A DNA stretch of 64,000 nt from Roseivirga spongicola. GTDB taxonomy: Bacteria; Bacteroidota; Bacteroidia; Cytophagales; Cyclobacteriaceae. The translations under genes and the position numbers were made by a program. A model generated the notes under the pieces. The model searched no databases, was not told the origin of the DNA, and saw only the letters and a program-made list of their open reading frames with translations. Positions 8,178 through 17,346 of the stretch are shown here, in pieces (within the stretch, counting starts at the first letter, position 1; each line of letters begins with the position of its first letter). Location: NCBI RefSeq assembly GCF_001592965.1, contig NZ_LRPC01000012.1, forward strand, positions 310,001 to 374,000, in the 5' to 3' direction.

Positions 8178-9980
8178 ATGGAGCAACAGATTAAACAAGG
8201 GATTTCGGAAGCCCTGAAAGCACTTTATTCACATGAGCTTTCTGCTGATGATATTGCCTTGCAACCCACCCGAAAAGATTTTGAAGGAACCTATACATTC
8301 GTAACCTTTCCATTAGCCAGAGTTTCTAGGAAAAATCCTGAAGAAACTGGCAATGAAATAGGACAGTATTTGGTTGAAAACACCTCGGTTGTTTCAGGTT
8401 TCAATACAGTTAAAGGCTTTTTGAATCTTTCTATTTCTGAGGGTTCTCAGGTGCAACAGTTTGCTCAAATGTTCGATGGAGCAAATGTTTCTGAATCACC
8501 AGCATTTAGTATTCCTTCTACGGGTAAAACGGTGGTGGTAGAATATTCATCTCCAAATACCAACAAGCCTCTTCACTTGGGTCACCTGAGAAATAACTTC
8601 TTAGGTAACTCAGTGGCCAGAATTCTAGAAGCTGCCGGAAATGACGTGAAAAAGGTGCAGATCATTAACGATCGAGGCATTCATATCTGTAAGTCTATGC
8701 TGGCTTGGCTTAAGTTTGGCGAGGGCGAAACCCCAGAAACATCAGGCCTTAAAGGCGACCACCTAGTAGGCAAATATTATGTAGAGTTCGATAAAGCATA
8801 TAAAGCTGAAATCGCTCAGCTGGTAGAAGATGGAATGGAGAAGGAGCAAGCAGAAAAAGAAGCTCCGATCTTACTAGAAGCGCAAGAAATGCTTCGCAAG
8901 TGGGAAGAAAAAGACCCTGAAATCTACGCCCTTTGGGAGAAAATGAACGGTTGGGTTTACAATGGGTTCAATGCCACCTACGAGCGAATGGGGGTTGATT
9001 TCGATAAACTCTACTATGAAAGTGATACCTACTTAATAGGAAGAGATAGAGTGCTTGAAGGTCTTGAAAAAGGTGTGTTCTTCAAAAAAGAAGATGGTTC
9101 TGTTTGGGTCGATTTAACCGATGAAGGGCTTGATGAAAAACTGCTTCTTCGAAAGGACGGTACTTCAGTTTATATGACTCAAGACATTGGAACGGCTTTA
9201 ATGCGTTTCGATGATTTTCCTGGTTTAAGTCAGTTGATTTATACGGTAGGAAATGAGCAGGAGTATCATTTCAAGGTTCTATTCCTTATTCTGAAGAAGT
9301 TAGGCTACGAGTGGGCCGATGCTTGCTATCACCTTTCTTATGGAATGGTAGACTTACCAACTGGTAAGATGAAGTCGCGTGAAGGAACGGTGGTAGATGC
9401 CGATGACCTGATTCAGGAAATGGTAGATACGGCTAAAGCTAGAACCGAAGAGCTAGGCAAGATAGACGGGTTCTCTGCCGAAGAGGCAGCTGAGCTTTAC
9501 GAAAAGCTTGGATTGGGTGCAGTGAAGTACTACCTCATGAAAGTAGACCCAAGAAAACGTATGCTTTTCAACCCTGAAGAGTCTATCGAATTTCAGGGGA
9601 ATACAGGGCCGTTTATTCAGTACACTTATGCCAGAATTAGTGCAATTCTTCGCAAGGCGAGCCAGCTAGGGGTGAGCATAGAGAATATTGATTTCGATCA
9701 GGTGAGTGAAGTGCATCAGACGGAAAAGGATTTGATTTTTGCCATCGGTCAGTATAAAGAAAAACTGCAATTGGCTGCAGAAACTTACTCTCCAGCCATT
9801 ATTGCACAGTTCGTATATGATTTGGCTAAGGAGTACAACAGGTTCTATACGGAGATTTCAATTTTCAATGAAGATGATGCTGTGCTGATGCAATTCAGAA
9901 TAGCCCTATCTGCCCTTACTGCAGAAACAATCAAAGTAGGCATGAGGTTATTGGGAATTGAAGTGCCAAACAGAATGTAG
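8178..9980 (+). CDS. argS: arginyl-tRNA synthetase
   Basis: Class I aminoacyl-tRNA synthetase charging tRNA-Arg, cytosolic and essential. The 600 residues include the N-terminal additional domain that recognises the tRNA D-loop, the HIGH motif as HLGH at 133-136 preceded by SSPNTNKP, the degenerate KMSKS motif as KMKSREG near 397-403, and an all-helical anticodon-binding domain from about 470 to the end, which finishes in the conserved LGIEVPNRM. The ATG is 3 bp after the ureohydrolase stop, so it is translated from the same transcript as two arginine/polyamine genes. That is a sensible pairing, since all use or sense arginine. Confidence 0.97.
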   Translation: MEQQIKQGISEALKALYSHELSADDIALQPTRKDFEGTYTFVTFPLARVSRKNPEETGNEIGQYLVENTSVVSGFNTVKGFLNLSISEGSQVQQFAQMFDGANVSESPAFSIPSTGKTVVVEYSSPNTNKPLHLGHLRNNFLGNSVARILEAAGNDVKKVQIINDRGIHICKSMLAWLKFGEGETPETSGLKGDHLVGKYYVEFDKAYKAEIAQLVEDGMEKEQAEKEAPILLEAQEMLRKWEEKDPEIYALWEKMNGWVYNGFNATYERMGVDFDKLYYESDTYLIGRDRVLEGLEKGVFFKKEDGSVWVDLTDEGLDEKLLLRKDGTSVYMTQDIGTALMRFDDFPGLSQLIYTVGNEQEYHFKVLFLILKKLGYEWADACYHLSYGMVDLPTGKMKSREGTVVDADDLIQEMVDTAKARTEELGKIDGFSAEEAAELYEKLGLGAVKYYLMKVDPRKRMLFNPEESIEFQGNTGPFIQYTYARISAILRKASQLGVSIENIDFDQVSEVHQTEKDLIFAIGQYKEKLQLAAETYSPAIIAQFVYDLAKEYNRFYTEISIFNEDDAVLMQFRIALSALTAETIKVGMRLLGIEVPNRM

Positions 9981-10017
9981 AGCTATGAATCTGGAGAGGA
10001 TACCAGATTTGGCGCTA

Positions 10018-10136
10018 GTTTAGATGCCAGTTGTGGTCTCCTCACAGCAACTAAAAACACCGCTGTGTCTTCTCAGAGGTGTTTAGATGTCAGTTTTTAC
10101 AGCGATGCATAAAGTGTCAGTTTCGGTGTCCTCACC
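10018..10136. repeat. tandem intergenic hairpin repeats
   Basis: Between argS and the peroxidase, a unit starting GTTTAGATGyCAGTT occurs at 10018-10032 and again at 10081-10095. CAGTTnnGGTnTCCTCAC occurs at 10028-10045 and 10118-10135. Three short hairpins form, the clearest being AGTTT-c-GGTG with CACC-a-AAACT. A related CAGTCTCGGTGTC hairpin lies upstream of ccoG at 22271. Confidence 0.55.
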
Positions 10137-10188
10137 AAAACTAGAAACCTGATAAGACAACGAGTTTGGCGATAAAAGAATTAGTACT

Positions 10189-10695
10189 ATGAAATACCTA
10201 AGTCTGTTTTTATTGCTCTTATGGCCACTAAAATCAAATAATATGAACTTTTACGATTTTGAACTGAAAGGAATAGATGGTGAGCAAGTGGATTTGAATG
10301 CCTATAAGGGCAAGAAAATCCTTATTGTGAATGTGGCTTCAGAATGTGGCTATACGCCTCAGTATGAAGACTTACAGAATCTACATGAGCAGTTCGGTAA
10401 TAAGGTAGCGGTGTTTGGTTTTCCGGCAAATAACTTTGGAGGGCAAGAGCCTGGCACTAATCAAGAGATAGTAGAATTCTGCCAAGCCAACTATGGCGTT
10501 TCGTTCCAAATGTTCGAGAAGATATCAGTGGTAGGCAAAGACAAGCATCCACTCTATAAGTGGCTCAAAGAGCAAAGCGGAGAAGAGCCTAACTGGAACT
10601 TCTGTAAATATTTGCTCGATGAGAACGGAAAGGTGTTAGCTTTTTACCCATCATCAGTTAATCCGCTAGACGAACAAATTACAGCTAAGCTTTAA
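10189..10695 (+). CDS. glutathione peroxidase-family thiol peroxidase
   Basis: Cysteine-type peroxidase of the GPx family (BsaA/BtuE-like), probably thioredoxin-dependent, reducing hydroperoxides. The 168 residues begin with a hydrophobic leader (about 1-16) ending near SNN, so export to the periplasm is likely; an internal ATG at residue 19 would give a cytosolic form. The catalytic set is complete: Cys53 in VASECGYTPQ, Gln86 in NNFGGQEP, Trp136 and Asn137 in PNWNFCK. In most relatives that last motif reads WNFTK or WNFNK, so Cys139 is unusual and sits beside the active site. menA follows after 2 bp, so the two are probably co-transcribed. Confidence 0.9.
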   Translation: MKYLSLFLLLLWPLKSNNMNFYDFELKGIDGEQVDLNAYKGKKILIVNVASECGYTPQYEDLQNLHEQFGNKVAVFGFPANNFGGQEPGTNQEIVEFCQANYGVSFQMFEKISVVGKDKHPLYKWLKEQSGEEPNWNFCKYLLDENGKVLAFYPSSVNPLDEQITAKL

Positions 10696-10697
10696 TC

Positions 10698-11588
10698 ATG
10701 AAAAAGTGGCTCGAAGCATTCCGTTTAAGAACCTTGCCTTTGGCCATGGCCTCCATTGGTATGGGCGCTTTTTTGGCGGCTTCTTCGGGTAATTTTGATT
10801 GGAGTATTTTTGGGCTTTGTGCTTTAACAACACTCTTTCTTCAAGTGCTTTCTAATCTGGCCAACGATTATGGAGATTCCATTCATGGTGCAGATAGTAT
10901 TGACCGAACTGGGCCACAACGTGCGGTACAAAGTGGAGCCATTACCAAAGGCGCAATGCTCAGAGCAATCATTGTATGTTCGGTGCTAGCACTGGCAAGT
11001 GGAGTGGCTTTAATCTTGCAAGCCTTTGGTGGTTTTGGAGAGGTCTTTTGGTATTTCTTAGGCTTAGGGGGGCTCAGTATTCTGGCTGCTATAACCTACA
11101 CAGCTGGTAAAAAGCCCTACGGATATGCTGGTTTGGGGGATATTAGTGTAATGATTTTCTTTGGTTTTGTTGCAGTGATGGGTAGTGCCTATCTCTACGA
11201 GCAAACCATTAATTGGCTTTATGCTCTTCCTTCAATAAGTGTTGGTTTGTTCTCTGTTGCAGTATTGAACTTGAACAATATCCGTGATATAGAATCTGAT
11301 AAAAAGGCAGGAAAGAAATCTGTGCCAGTGCGCATTGGTAGAGATGCTGCTGTTATTTACCATTGGCTGTTATTAGTACTTGGTGTTGCAGCTTCCATTG
11401 TATTTGCTGCAATACAATTTGAAGGTGCCCAGCAATTACTGTTTTTGCTTGCCTGTCCATTGCTCTTCATTAATGCTAGGGCTGTGAAAATTTACACCTC
11501 TTCAGACCGATTGGATCCATTCCTGAAGCAAATGGCCTTAAGTACTTTACTTTTTGTGTTATTATTCGGAATTGGGCAAATTATTTAA
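10698..11588 (+). CDS. menA: 1,4-dihydroxy-2-naphthoate polyprenyltransferase
   Basis: Integral-membrane UbiA-superfamily prenyltransferase that attaches the polyprenyl tail to DHNA, making demethylmenaquinone. The 296 residues give about eight or nine membrane helices. The two Asp-rich magnesium/diphosphate motifs are present: NDYGD (Asn56-Asp60) and DIESD (Asp197-Asp201), with DRTGPQRAVQSG after the first, which is typical of MenA. Menaquinone is the usual respiratory quinone of Bacteroidota, which fits the respiratory genes downstream. It lies 2 bp after the peroxidase gene. The other men genes are not in the window. Confidence 0.95.
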   Translation: MKKWLEAFRLRTLPLAMASIGMGAFLAASSGNFDWSIFGLCALTTLFLQVLSNLANDYGDSIHGADSIDRTGPQRAVQSGAITKGAMLRAIIVCSVLALASGVALILQAFGGFGEVFWYFLGLGGLSILAAITYTAGKKPYGYAGLGDISVMIFFGFVAVMGSAYLYEQTINWLYALPSISVGLFSVAVLNLNNIRDIESDKKAGKKSVPVRIGRDAAVIYHWLLLVLGVAASIVFAAIQFEGAQQLLFLLACPLLFINARAVKIYTSSDRLDPFLKQMALSTLLFVLLFGIGQII

Positions 11589-11658
11589 TGCTCATCGGTG
11601 TTCCTTCCTTGACTTTCATGTCCTACTTATTAATTTTAAGTAATTCCAATCTGAGCTT

Positions 11659-12381
11659 ATGAGTTCCAGAAAATCTAACCATATAGACCTCCAATGCCAG
11701 TTTTGTCAGAGCAGAGGAGATAGTCATTTTTCAGAGTTACCTACGGACGACCTAGAAGTACTTTCATCGCATAAATCGTGTGTTACGTACAAAAAGGGGC
11801 AAACGCTTTTCTATGAAGGAACCAGGCCTATGGGTATTTTTTGTATCAATCACGGAAAGGTGAAAGTATACAAAATGGGCTCCAATGGTAAAGAGCAGAT
11901 TCTATTCATTGCTCAGCCAGGAGATTTTCTGGGGTATAGGTCTTTGCTAAGTGAAGAGTTTTATGGGGCTACCGGAACGGTGCTTGAGCAAGCTGCAATA
12001 TGCTTTATACCTAAGAGCGACTTTCTATCTATTTTAAGTAAGAACCCAGCATTCTTTCAAAAGCTAATGAAAGCGGTTTGCCATGAACTTGGTGTTATGG
12101 AGGAGAAATTGGCGCAACTAGCTCAAAAGTCGGTAAGAGAGCGACTGGCTGCTACCATCATTATGCTGAAAGAGACCTACGGAATGGAAGGTGAGGGTAG
12201 TGATGTAATCGATATAGCACTTTCTAGAGAAGATTTAGCCAATATAGTGGGCACCGCAACGGAGACAGTTATTCGCCTGCTTTCCGATTTTAAATCAGAT
12301 GGACTCATCGGTTTAAAAGGGAAGAAGATACAAGTGCTAGATGCTCAGCGATTAATTCACGAAGCAGATTTCTACGCATAA
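11659..12381 (+). CDS. Crp/Fnr-family transcriptional regulator
   Basis: Cytosolic DNA-binding regulator of 240 residues. A cyclic-nucleotide-binding-type beta roll (about 35-140) is followed by a dimer helix and a winged helix-turn-helix (about 165-235). The recognition helix reads TETVIRLLSDF: the Glu and Arg used by FNR to read TTGAT half-sites are kept, while the FNR serine is Ile. Cys13 and Cys16 at the N-terminus, with Cys41 and Cys62, could ligate an iron-sulfur cluster, but the spacing differs from E. coli FNR. It sits directly upstream of the microaerobic cluster whose two promoters carry tandem TGAT-N4-ATCA sites, so it is the obvious candidate regulator. Confidence 0.92.
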   Translation: MSSRKSNHIDLQCQFCQSRGDSHFSELPTDDLEVLSSHKSCVTYKKGQTLFYEGTRPMGIFCINHGKVKVYKMGSNGKEQILFIAQPGDFLGYRSLLSEEFYGATGTVLEQAAICFIPKSDFLSILSKNPAFFQKLMKAVCHELGVMEEKLAQLAQKSVRERLAATIIMLKETYGMEGEGSDVIDIALSREDLANIVGTATETVIRLLSDFKSDGLIGLKGKKIQVLDAQRLIHEADFYA

Positions 12382-12562
12382 GGCTTTTGTAAAAGCCAAT
12401 TTCGAGTTTAAGAGATAACAAGACTCTATAGATGTTTTTGGTCGCTTTTACCCAGACCTTTTAAGGAGAGTCCTAGTTGATCTGTTATGCCCTTGGGGAA
12501 ATTTAAGGAGGGATAAGCTTTCTGGTTTCTGCCATTAGCTTACTCTAAATGAATGGTAAACA

Positions 12563-12627
12563 TGATTTTAATCATGTTTTAGTCTGATGGCCATCAATCA
12601 CAACTTTTAGCGGTCCACATACCTTTG
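12563..12627 (+). promoter_or_regulatory. tandem FNR-type boxes plus -7 element of the usp-ccoI-ccoS-hemN operon
   Basis: Two dyads of form TGAT-N4-ATCA lie at 12563-12574 (TGATTTTAATCA, within a longer palindrome 12559-12578) and 12585-12596 (TGATGGCCATCA). Their centres are 22 bp apart. TACCTTTG, an exact TAnnTTTG, follows at 12620-12627, placing the second box near -41.5 if transcription starts about 5 nt later. The ccoNO promoter at 18836-18900 has the same spacing throughout. Confidence 0.8.
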
Positions 12628-12649
12628 ATTACCAATTAAATCTAAGGTA

Positions 12650-13429
12650 GTGAAACAGACCATACTCTTAGCTTCAGCCTCACAGGCTAACTTAATTCCT
12701 CTGCTAGAAAGCACTGAGGGTGTGTTAGCTCCAATCAATCAGAAGTATTGTAAGGTGTTTTTCATTGAGCAATTGGAAAAGGCTCATGTGTCTTCTGGGG
12801 CTCAGACTTCTAAGAAAGTTTCGGAGAGTCTAGATTCTCAGGTAGAGTATGAGATGGGTGTTGAAGAGTACACCAAGAGCCATGGAATTGAGGTGGAAAC
12901 CTTAAAGAAAGTAGAAACGGAAACTTTGATTAGTGAAAGTTCTGTGGCCGATTTAATGGTGATTGATCTTCAAAGTGCACAACATAAAAGTGCACCTGAT
13001 TGGCTGAATTATCTTATTGAGTTTTCTGCTTGCCCATTGCTACTGTTGCCGGGTAATGTTGATGTAGAATGCTTGGTAGCTGCCCACGATGCCAGTCAAG
13101 AGACAGTGAAAATGATGAAGGGTTTTCTTAAACTTTTCAATGAAGACTTAAGAAATCTGCCGCTTTCATTGCTTATGTCTGACCCCGAAAGCGAGTTAGA
13201 GATGGAGCGTGAAAAGGTGTTCATTAAATACCTAAAAGTTTACTTTCAGAATATTGGTGCCCAACACCTATACGATGAAGCTTTTCCAAGCCTATTCAGG
13301 TATGTACAGAATGAATGCGATAAACCAATGCTTATTGTCAATACCGATTTGGGGCGACAGATTTTAGAGAGCACCGAACAGTTCGAGACTCAAATTCTAG
13401 AACATCCAATTTTCATCTTCAAAGACTGA
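12650..13429 (+). CDS. degenerate universal stress protein-like protein
   Basis: Cytosolic protein of 259 residues with a GTG start at 12650, the only start close to the promoter at 12620. The N-terminus (KQTILLASAS), the VADLMVIDLQS strand and CPLLLLPG match the alternating strand-helix pattern of a two-domain UspA fold. The ATP-binding GxxGxxxxxxxxxGS motif is absent from both halves, unlike the Usp at 24972. So it is probably a non-nucleotide-binding member; the assignment rests on fold-like pattern and context. It is the first gene of the FNR-box operon, 2 bp before ccoI, and Usp genes are commonly in FNR regulons. Confidence 0.6.
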   Translation: MKQTILLASASQANLIPLLESTEGVLAPINQKYCKVFFIEQLEKAHVSSGAQTSKKVSESLDSQVEYEMGVEEYTKSHGIEVETLKKVETETLISESSVADLMVIDLQSAQHKSAPDWLNYLIEFSACPLLLLPGNVDVECLVAAHDASQETVKMMKGFLKLFNEDLRNLPLSLLMSDPESELEMEREKVFIKYLKVYFQNIGAQHLYDEAFPSLFRYVQNECDKPMLIVNTDLGRQILESTEQFETQILEHPIFIFKD

Positions 13430-13431
13430 GC

Positions 13432-15828
13432 ATGCGAGAGACCATTGAAAAGCAACAAACCACTTGCTATCACTGTGGAGATGAATGTTACACAGGCCAG
13501 ATAACGGCCGATGAAAAAGATTTTTGCTGCACTGGGTGCAAAACAGTTTATGAGATTTTATCTGAAAATGAGCTTTGCGATTACTACACCTTAGAGCAGA
13601 ACCCAGGGATAACACAAAAGAATAAAACCGCTCTTTTCGACTTTTTAGACAATGAAGAAATTGTCAGGTCTTTGCTAGAGTTCTCTGATGGAAAGCATGA
13701 GCGAATCACTTTAAGCATTCCTAATATCCATTGTAGTAGTTGTATCTGGCTGCTAGAACATTTGGACAGGCTAAACCCTGGGGTGTTAGATTCTAAAGTC
13801 AATTTCAGTCAGAGAAGGCTGACAGTTCATTACAACTGTCAAGAAATTTCATTGCGCCAACTGGCAGAAGGACTAGATAGAATTGGCTACACACCAGTTT
13901 TTAACTTAGAGAAGAAGGAAGAGTCTAACAGTGTTTATCAGCAGTTCGATAAGCAATTGCTCATAAAAATGGGTATCGCAGGCTTTTGCTTTGGTAATGT
14001 AATGCTACTGAGCTTCCCCGATTACCTCGGAATAACTTCGCTTGAGTATAATTATCAGGTCTTTTTCAGGTGGTTAAATGCGGTATTGGCTTTGCCTGTG
14101 GTTTTCTACAGTGGTTGGGATTACTTCGTTTCGGCCTTCAAATCTATCCGTCAGAAATATGCCAATATAGATGTGCCAATTGCCCTAGGGCTAGTGGTGC
14201 TGTTTTTACGCAGTGTCTATGAGGTGGCTTCAAAAACGGGTTCTGGCTATTTCGATTCACTCGTTGGCTTAGTGTTCTTTCTGCTCATTGGTAAATGGTT
14301 TCAGAACAGAACGTATCAGGCGCTTTCTTTCGACAGAGACTATAAGAGTTACTTTCCGCTGGCTGTACTAAAGTTGGTAGGTAAAGAGTATAAACCTATC
14401 ATTGTGAATGATCTGGAGAAAGGTGATGAAATGCTTATTCGCAATGCCGAGCTGATCCCTGCCGATTCAATCTTAATCGATGATCAGGCTTTTATCGACT
14501 ATAGCTTTGTAACGGGTGAGGCAGAACCTGTGCAGAAAAGCAAGGGGCAATACATCTATGCTGGTGGACGAATTGCAGGAAAACAGGCTAGGTTCATCAT
14601 TCAAAGGCCAGTTTCTCAAAGTTACCTGACTTCGCTTTGGAATGAAGAAGGCTACGAAAGGAAGGAGAAATCGCTCAAGCTAATAGATAGAGTGAGTCAG
14701 TATTTCACCATTGCCATAGTAGCTATTGCCATTGTGTCGGCAGTTTACTGGCAGTTTACTGATCCATCAAAAACATGGCTGGTCTTTACTTCAGTCTTAA
14801 TTATTGCCTGCCCATGTGCTTTGGCACTTTCAACACCGTTTACCCAAGGCAGCATTCTCAGAGTACTTGGAAAGCACCATTTGTTTCTTAAGAATGCTGA
14901 TGTAATTGATGATCTACAAAAGGTTGATACCATCATTTTCGATAAAACAGGGACTATCACAGATCCGAAAGCAAAGCAAATCGAATTTGAGGGCGAAGAA
15001 TTAACAGCTGCCGAGGCTTCTTTGGTTGTGGCAGCCGTTTCGAGCAGTACCCACCCATTAAGCAGGTATGTCAAAGAATTTTTGAATGCCGAGCCAGATG
15101 TCTATCAGATTGAGTCGTTTGAAGAAGTTACTGGCAAGGGCATTTTGGCTGTGGTAAGTGGGGTAGAGGTGAAGCTAGGTTCGGCAAAGTTTATAGGAAT
15201 GGAAAGCCTTGAAGAAGCCAAATCTAGTGCTGTTTACTTAACCATAAGCGGTAAGTACAGAGGGGTATTTAAGGTGAATAACACCTATAGAAATGGATTG
15301 AAAGAGGTGATTGAAGAGTTGTCTCTGGCGAATGAGCTCAAGCTGCTCTCAGGAGATAATGATCAGGAAAGGGCTGCATTGACTGAATTGTTTCCAAAAG
15401 GAACCGAAATGCAGTTTGAACAAAAGCCTGACGATAAATTGAAGAAAGTGCAAGCTTTGCAAAAGAATGGTCATCGGGTAATGATGTTCGGTGATGGCCT
15501 CAATGATGCTGGAGCACTAAAGCAGAGTAATGTTGGTGTTGCTATTACAGAAGATATTTCATCTTTCAGCCCAGCCTGTGATGCTATTATGGATGCCAAT
15601 GCTTTTAAGAAATTAGGTAGTTTACTGTCATTAATTACCGAAGGGAAAACGGTGGTTATAGCAAGCATGGCCATTTCATTGATGTATAACGTGGGTGGCA
15701 TCACCTTCGCGGTATTGGGTATTCTTACTCCGCTTTTTGCGGCAGTGCTAATGCCTTTGAGTAGTATTTCTGTGGTGGCTTTTACCACCGCAATGGTAAG
15801 GTTAAGAGCAAAAAGAAAGGGATTGTAA
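13432..15828 (+). CDS. ccoI: cbb3 oxidase-associated copper-transporting P1B-type ATPase
   Basis: Inner-membrane copper ATPase that supplies copper for assembly of the cbb3 oxidase CuB centre. The 798 residues start with a cysteine-rich metal domain (Cys12, Cys15, Cys19, then FCCTGC at 32-36), followed by a heavy-metal-associated domain with NIHCSSC (Cys101, Cys104). The transport motif CPC is at 460-462, the phosphorylation site DKTGT at 504-508, and the hinge GDGLND at 687-692. The N-terminal double-metal-domain form and the following ccoS identify CcoI/FixI rather than a general CopA. It is preceded by a Usp-like gene by 2 bp and followed by ccoS by 1 bp. Confidence 0.96.
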   Translation: MRETIEKQQTTCYHCGDECYTGQITADEKDFCCTGCKTVYEILSENELCDYYTLEQNPGITQKNKTALFDFLDNEEIVRSLLEFSDGKHERITLSIPNIHCSSCIWLLEHLDRLNPGVLDSKVNFSQRRLTVHYNCQEISLRQLAEGLDRIGYTPVFNLEKKEESNSVYQQFDKQLLIKMGIAGFCFGNVMLLSFPDYLGITSLEYNYQVFFRWLNAVLALPVVFYSGWDYFVSAFKSIRQKYANIDVPIALGLVVLFLRSVYEVASKTGSGYFDSLVGLVFFLLIGKWFQNRTYQALSFDRDYKSYFPLAVLKLVGKEYKPIIVNDLEKGDEMLIRNAELIPADSILIDDQAFIDYSFVTGEAEPVQKSKGQYIYAGGRIAGKQARFIIQRPVSQSYLTSLWNEEGYERKEKSLKLIDRVSQYFTIAIVAIAIVSAVYWQFTDPSKTWLVFTSVLIIACPCALALSTPFTQGSILRVLGKHHLFLKNADVIDDLQKVDTIIFDKTGTITDPKAKQIEFEGEELTAAEASLVVAAVSSSTHPLSRYVKEFLNAEPDVYQIESFEEVTGKGILAVVSGVEVKLGSAKFIGMESLEEAKSSAVYLTISGKYRGVFKVNNTYRNGLKEVIEELSLANELKLLSGDNDQERAALTELFPKGTEMQFEQKPDDKLKKVQALQKNGHRVMMFGDGLNDAGALKQSNVGVAITEDISSFSPACDAIMDANAFKKLGSLLSLITEGKTVVIASMAISLMYNVGGITFAVLGILTPLFAAVLMPLSSISVVAFTTAMVRLRAKRKGL

Positions 15829-15829
15829 T

Positions 15830-16015
15830 ATGTCGGTTATTCTAGTTCTAATTGTTACCAGCATTATTGTAGCAATTGTCTTTTTAGGAGCCTTTTATTG
15901 GGCAGTGAGGTCTGGGCAATATGACGATACCTATTCGCCTTCAGTGAGAATGTTATTTGAGGAAAAGAAAAAGAAGAAAAATGAAGAAGGAGCTGGAATT
16001 GCTGAAAAAGTATGA
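15830..16015 (+). CDS. ccoS: cbb3 oxidase maturation protein
   Basis: Small 61-residue inner-membrane protein needed for cofactor insertion into the cbb3 oxidase. One N-terminal membrane helix (about 3-24) is followed by the family signature AVRSGQYDDTYSPSVRMLFE, then an unusual poly-lysine tail (EEKKKKKNEE). Its 3' end overlaps the hemN start by 35 bp. CcoS always accompanies CcoI, as here. Confidence 0.93.
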   Translation: MSVILVLIVTSIIVAIVFLGAFYWAVRSGQYDDTYSPSVRMLFEEKKKKKNEEGAGIAEKV

Positions 16016-17324
16016 TGTGCCCGTGCCTCGATACACCAGTTATCCAACGGTGCCCGATTGGCAGGTAAACACCTTCACAAAGAAGGGCTATAAAGAACTA
16101 GTTCAACAGTCATTTGCCAAGCATGGTAAAGATGGTTTGAGCCTCTACATCCACTTGCCATACTGTGAGAGCCTCTGTACTTACTGTGGTTGCAATACTC
16201 GCATTACGGTAAATCATGCAGTGGAAGGTCCATATATTCAAGCTCTTATTAAGGAATGGCAGCTTTATTTACAGGTTTTAGGAGAGCGGCCAACCATTAA
16301 AGAAATTCATTTAGGGGGCGGAACCCCTACCTTCTTTTCACCTAAACATCTGAAGGAGCTCATTGTAGGTCTGCTGGAATATGCAGACCTGCACGAGCGA
16401 TATGAGTTTAGCTTTGAAGGACACCCAGGCAATACTACTTACGACCATCTGAAAGCCTTGGCCGAGGTTGGTTTTACACGAGTCAGTTTTGGCATTCAAG
16501 ACTTCGACCCGAAGGTGCAAGAGGCTATCAATAGAAGACAGAGCTTTGAAGAGGTTGAACAAGTAACCCTATGGTCTAGAGAGTTAGGCTATAAGTCGGT
16601 GAATTTTGACCTTATTTACGGACTGCCATTTCAGACCCTTGAGAGCATTCAAGATACTATTGATTATGTGTCTGAATTAATGCCTGATAGAATCGCTTTT
16701 TATTCTTACGCACACGTGCCATGGCAACGCCCAGGTCAAAGAGCATATTCTGAAAAGGATTTACCAAAGCCAGAAATGAAGCGGAGGTTGAATCAATTTG
16801 GTCAAGAATGCTTAAAGAACTTAGGCTATAAACTCATTGGTATGGATCATTTTGCTTTGGCAGATGATTCGCTGCTCAAAGCCATGCATACTGAAGATCT
16901 GCATAGAAACTTTATGGGCTATACCACCAACCCGGGTAAAATACTCGTTGGCTTAGGAGTTTCTTCTATTTCAGATGTTCACTTGGCTTACGCTCAGAAT
17001 GTAAAAACGGTAGAAGGCTATATGGAAAAAGTGAATAATGGCGAACTACCAGTTTTTAAAGGTCATTTTATGTCTCAAGAAGATATAGAAGTGAGAGAGC
17101 AAATACTGAAAGTAGCCTGTCAGAAGTATTTCGATTCGAGCGATATAAGTCTTGATCAATCTGTTTTACAGGAAACACTGCTAAACGATGGCCTTATTCA
17201 AAAAGAAAAGGGCAGGTATTCAGTAACCGAAATGGGCAACCAATACCTGCGCAATATCTGCTCACTTTTCGACCCCAATTATGGAAAGAAAAGAGAGGGG
17301 AAGGTGTTTAGTCAGGCGGTTTAG
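15981..17324 (+). CDS. hemN: oxygen-independent coproporphyrinogen III oxidase
   Basis: Radical SAM enzyme converting coproporphyrinogen III to protoporphyrinogen IX without oxygen, cytosolic, providing haem under low oxygen. The start is placed at the ATG at 15981 (447 residues, reading MKKELELLKKYD); a TTG at 15957 gives only a basic extension. HemN landmarks are RYTSYPTVPDWQ, the cluster-binding CESLCTYCGC with Cys62, Cys66 and Cys69, LGGGTPTF, and the later VPWQRPGQRAY. These separate it from HemW. The start overlaps ccoS by 35 bp, indicating coupled translation in an FNR-box operon. Its last 60 bp are repeated at 18086-18145. Confidence 0.95.
   Translation: MKKELELLKKYDVPVPRYTSYPTVPDWQVNTFTKKGYKELVQQSFAKHGKDGLSLYIHLPYCESLCTYCGCNTRITVNHAVEGPYIQALIKEWQLYLQVLGERPTIKEIHLGGGTPTFFSPKHLKELIVGLLEYADLHERYEFSFEGHPGNTTYDHLKALAEVGFTRVSFGIQDFDPKVQEAINRRQSFEEVEQVTLWSRELGYKSVNFDLIYGLPFQTLESIQDTIDYVSELMPDRIAFYSYAHVPWQRPGQRAYSEKDLPKPEMKRRLNQFGQECLKNLGYKLIGMDHFALADDSLLKAMHTEDLHRNFMGYTTNPGKILVGLGVSSISDVHLAYAQNVKTVEGYMEKVNNGELPVFKGHFMSQEDIEVREQILKVACQKYFDSSDISLDQSVLQETLLNDGLIQKEKGRYSVTEMGNQYLRNICSLFDPNYGKKREGKVFSQAV
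17264..17323 (+). repeat. 60-bp direct repeat, copy A (hemN 3' end)
   Basis: The last 60 bp of hemN before the final base of its stop codon. Copy B at 18086-18145 is identical at 58 of 60 positions. The two copies bracket the gene at 17347-17952. Confidence 0.95.
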
Positions 17325-17346
17325 GTTAAACTTCAATAGAATCGTC

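Noticed and set aside
14745-15788. Two open frames antisense to ccoI
   Set aside because: They lie wholly inside ccoI, whose motifs are complete.
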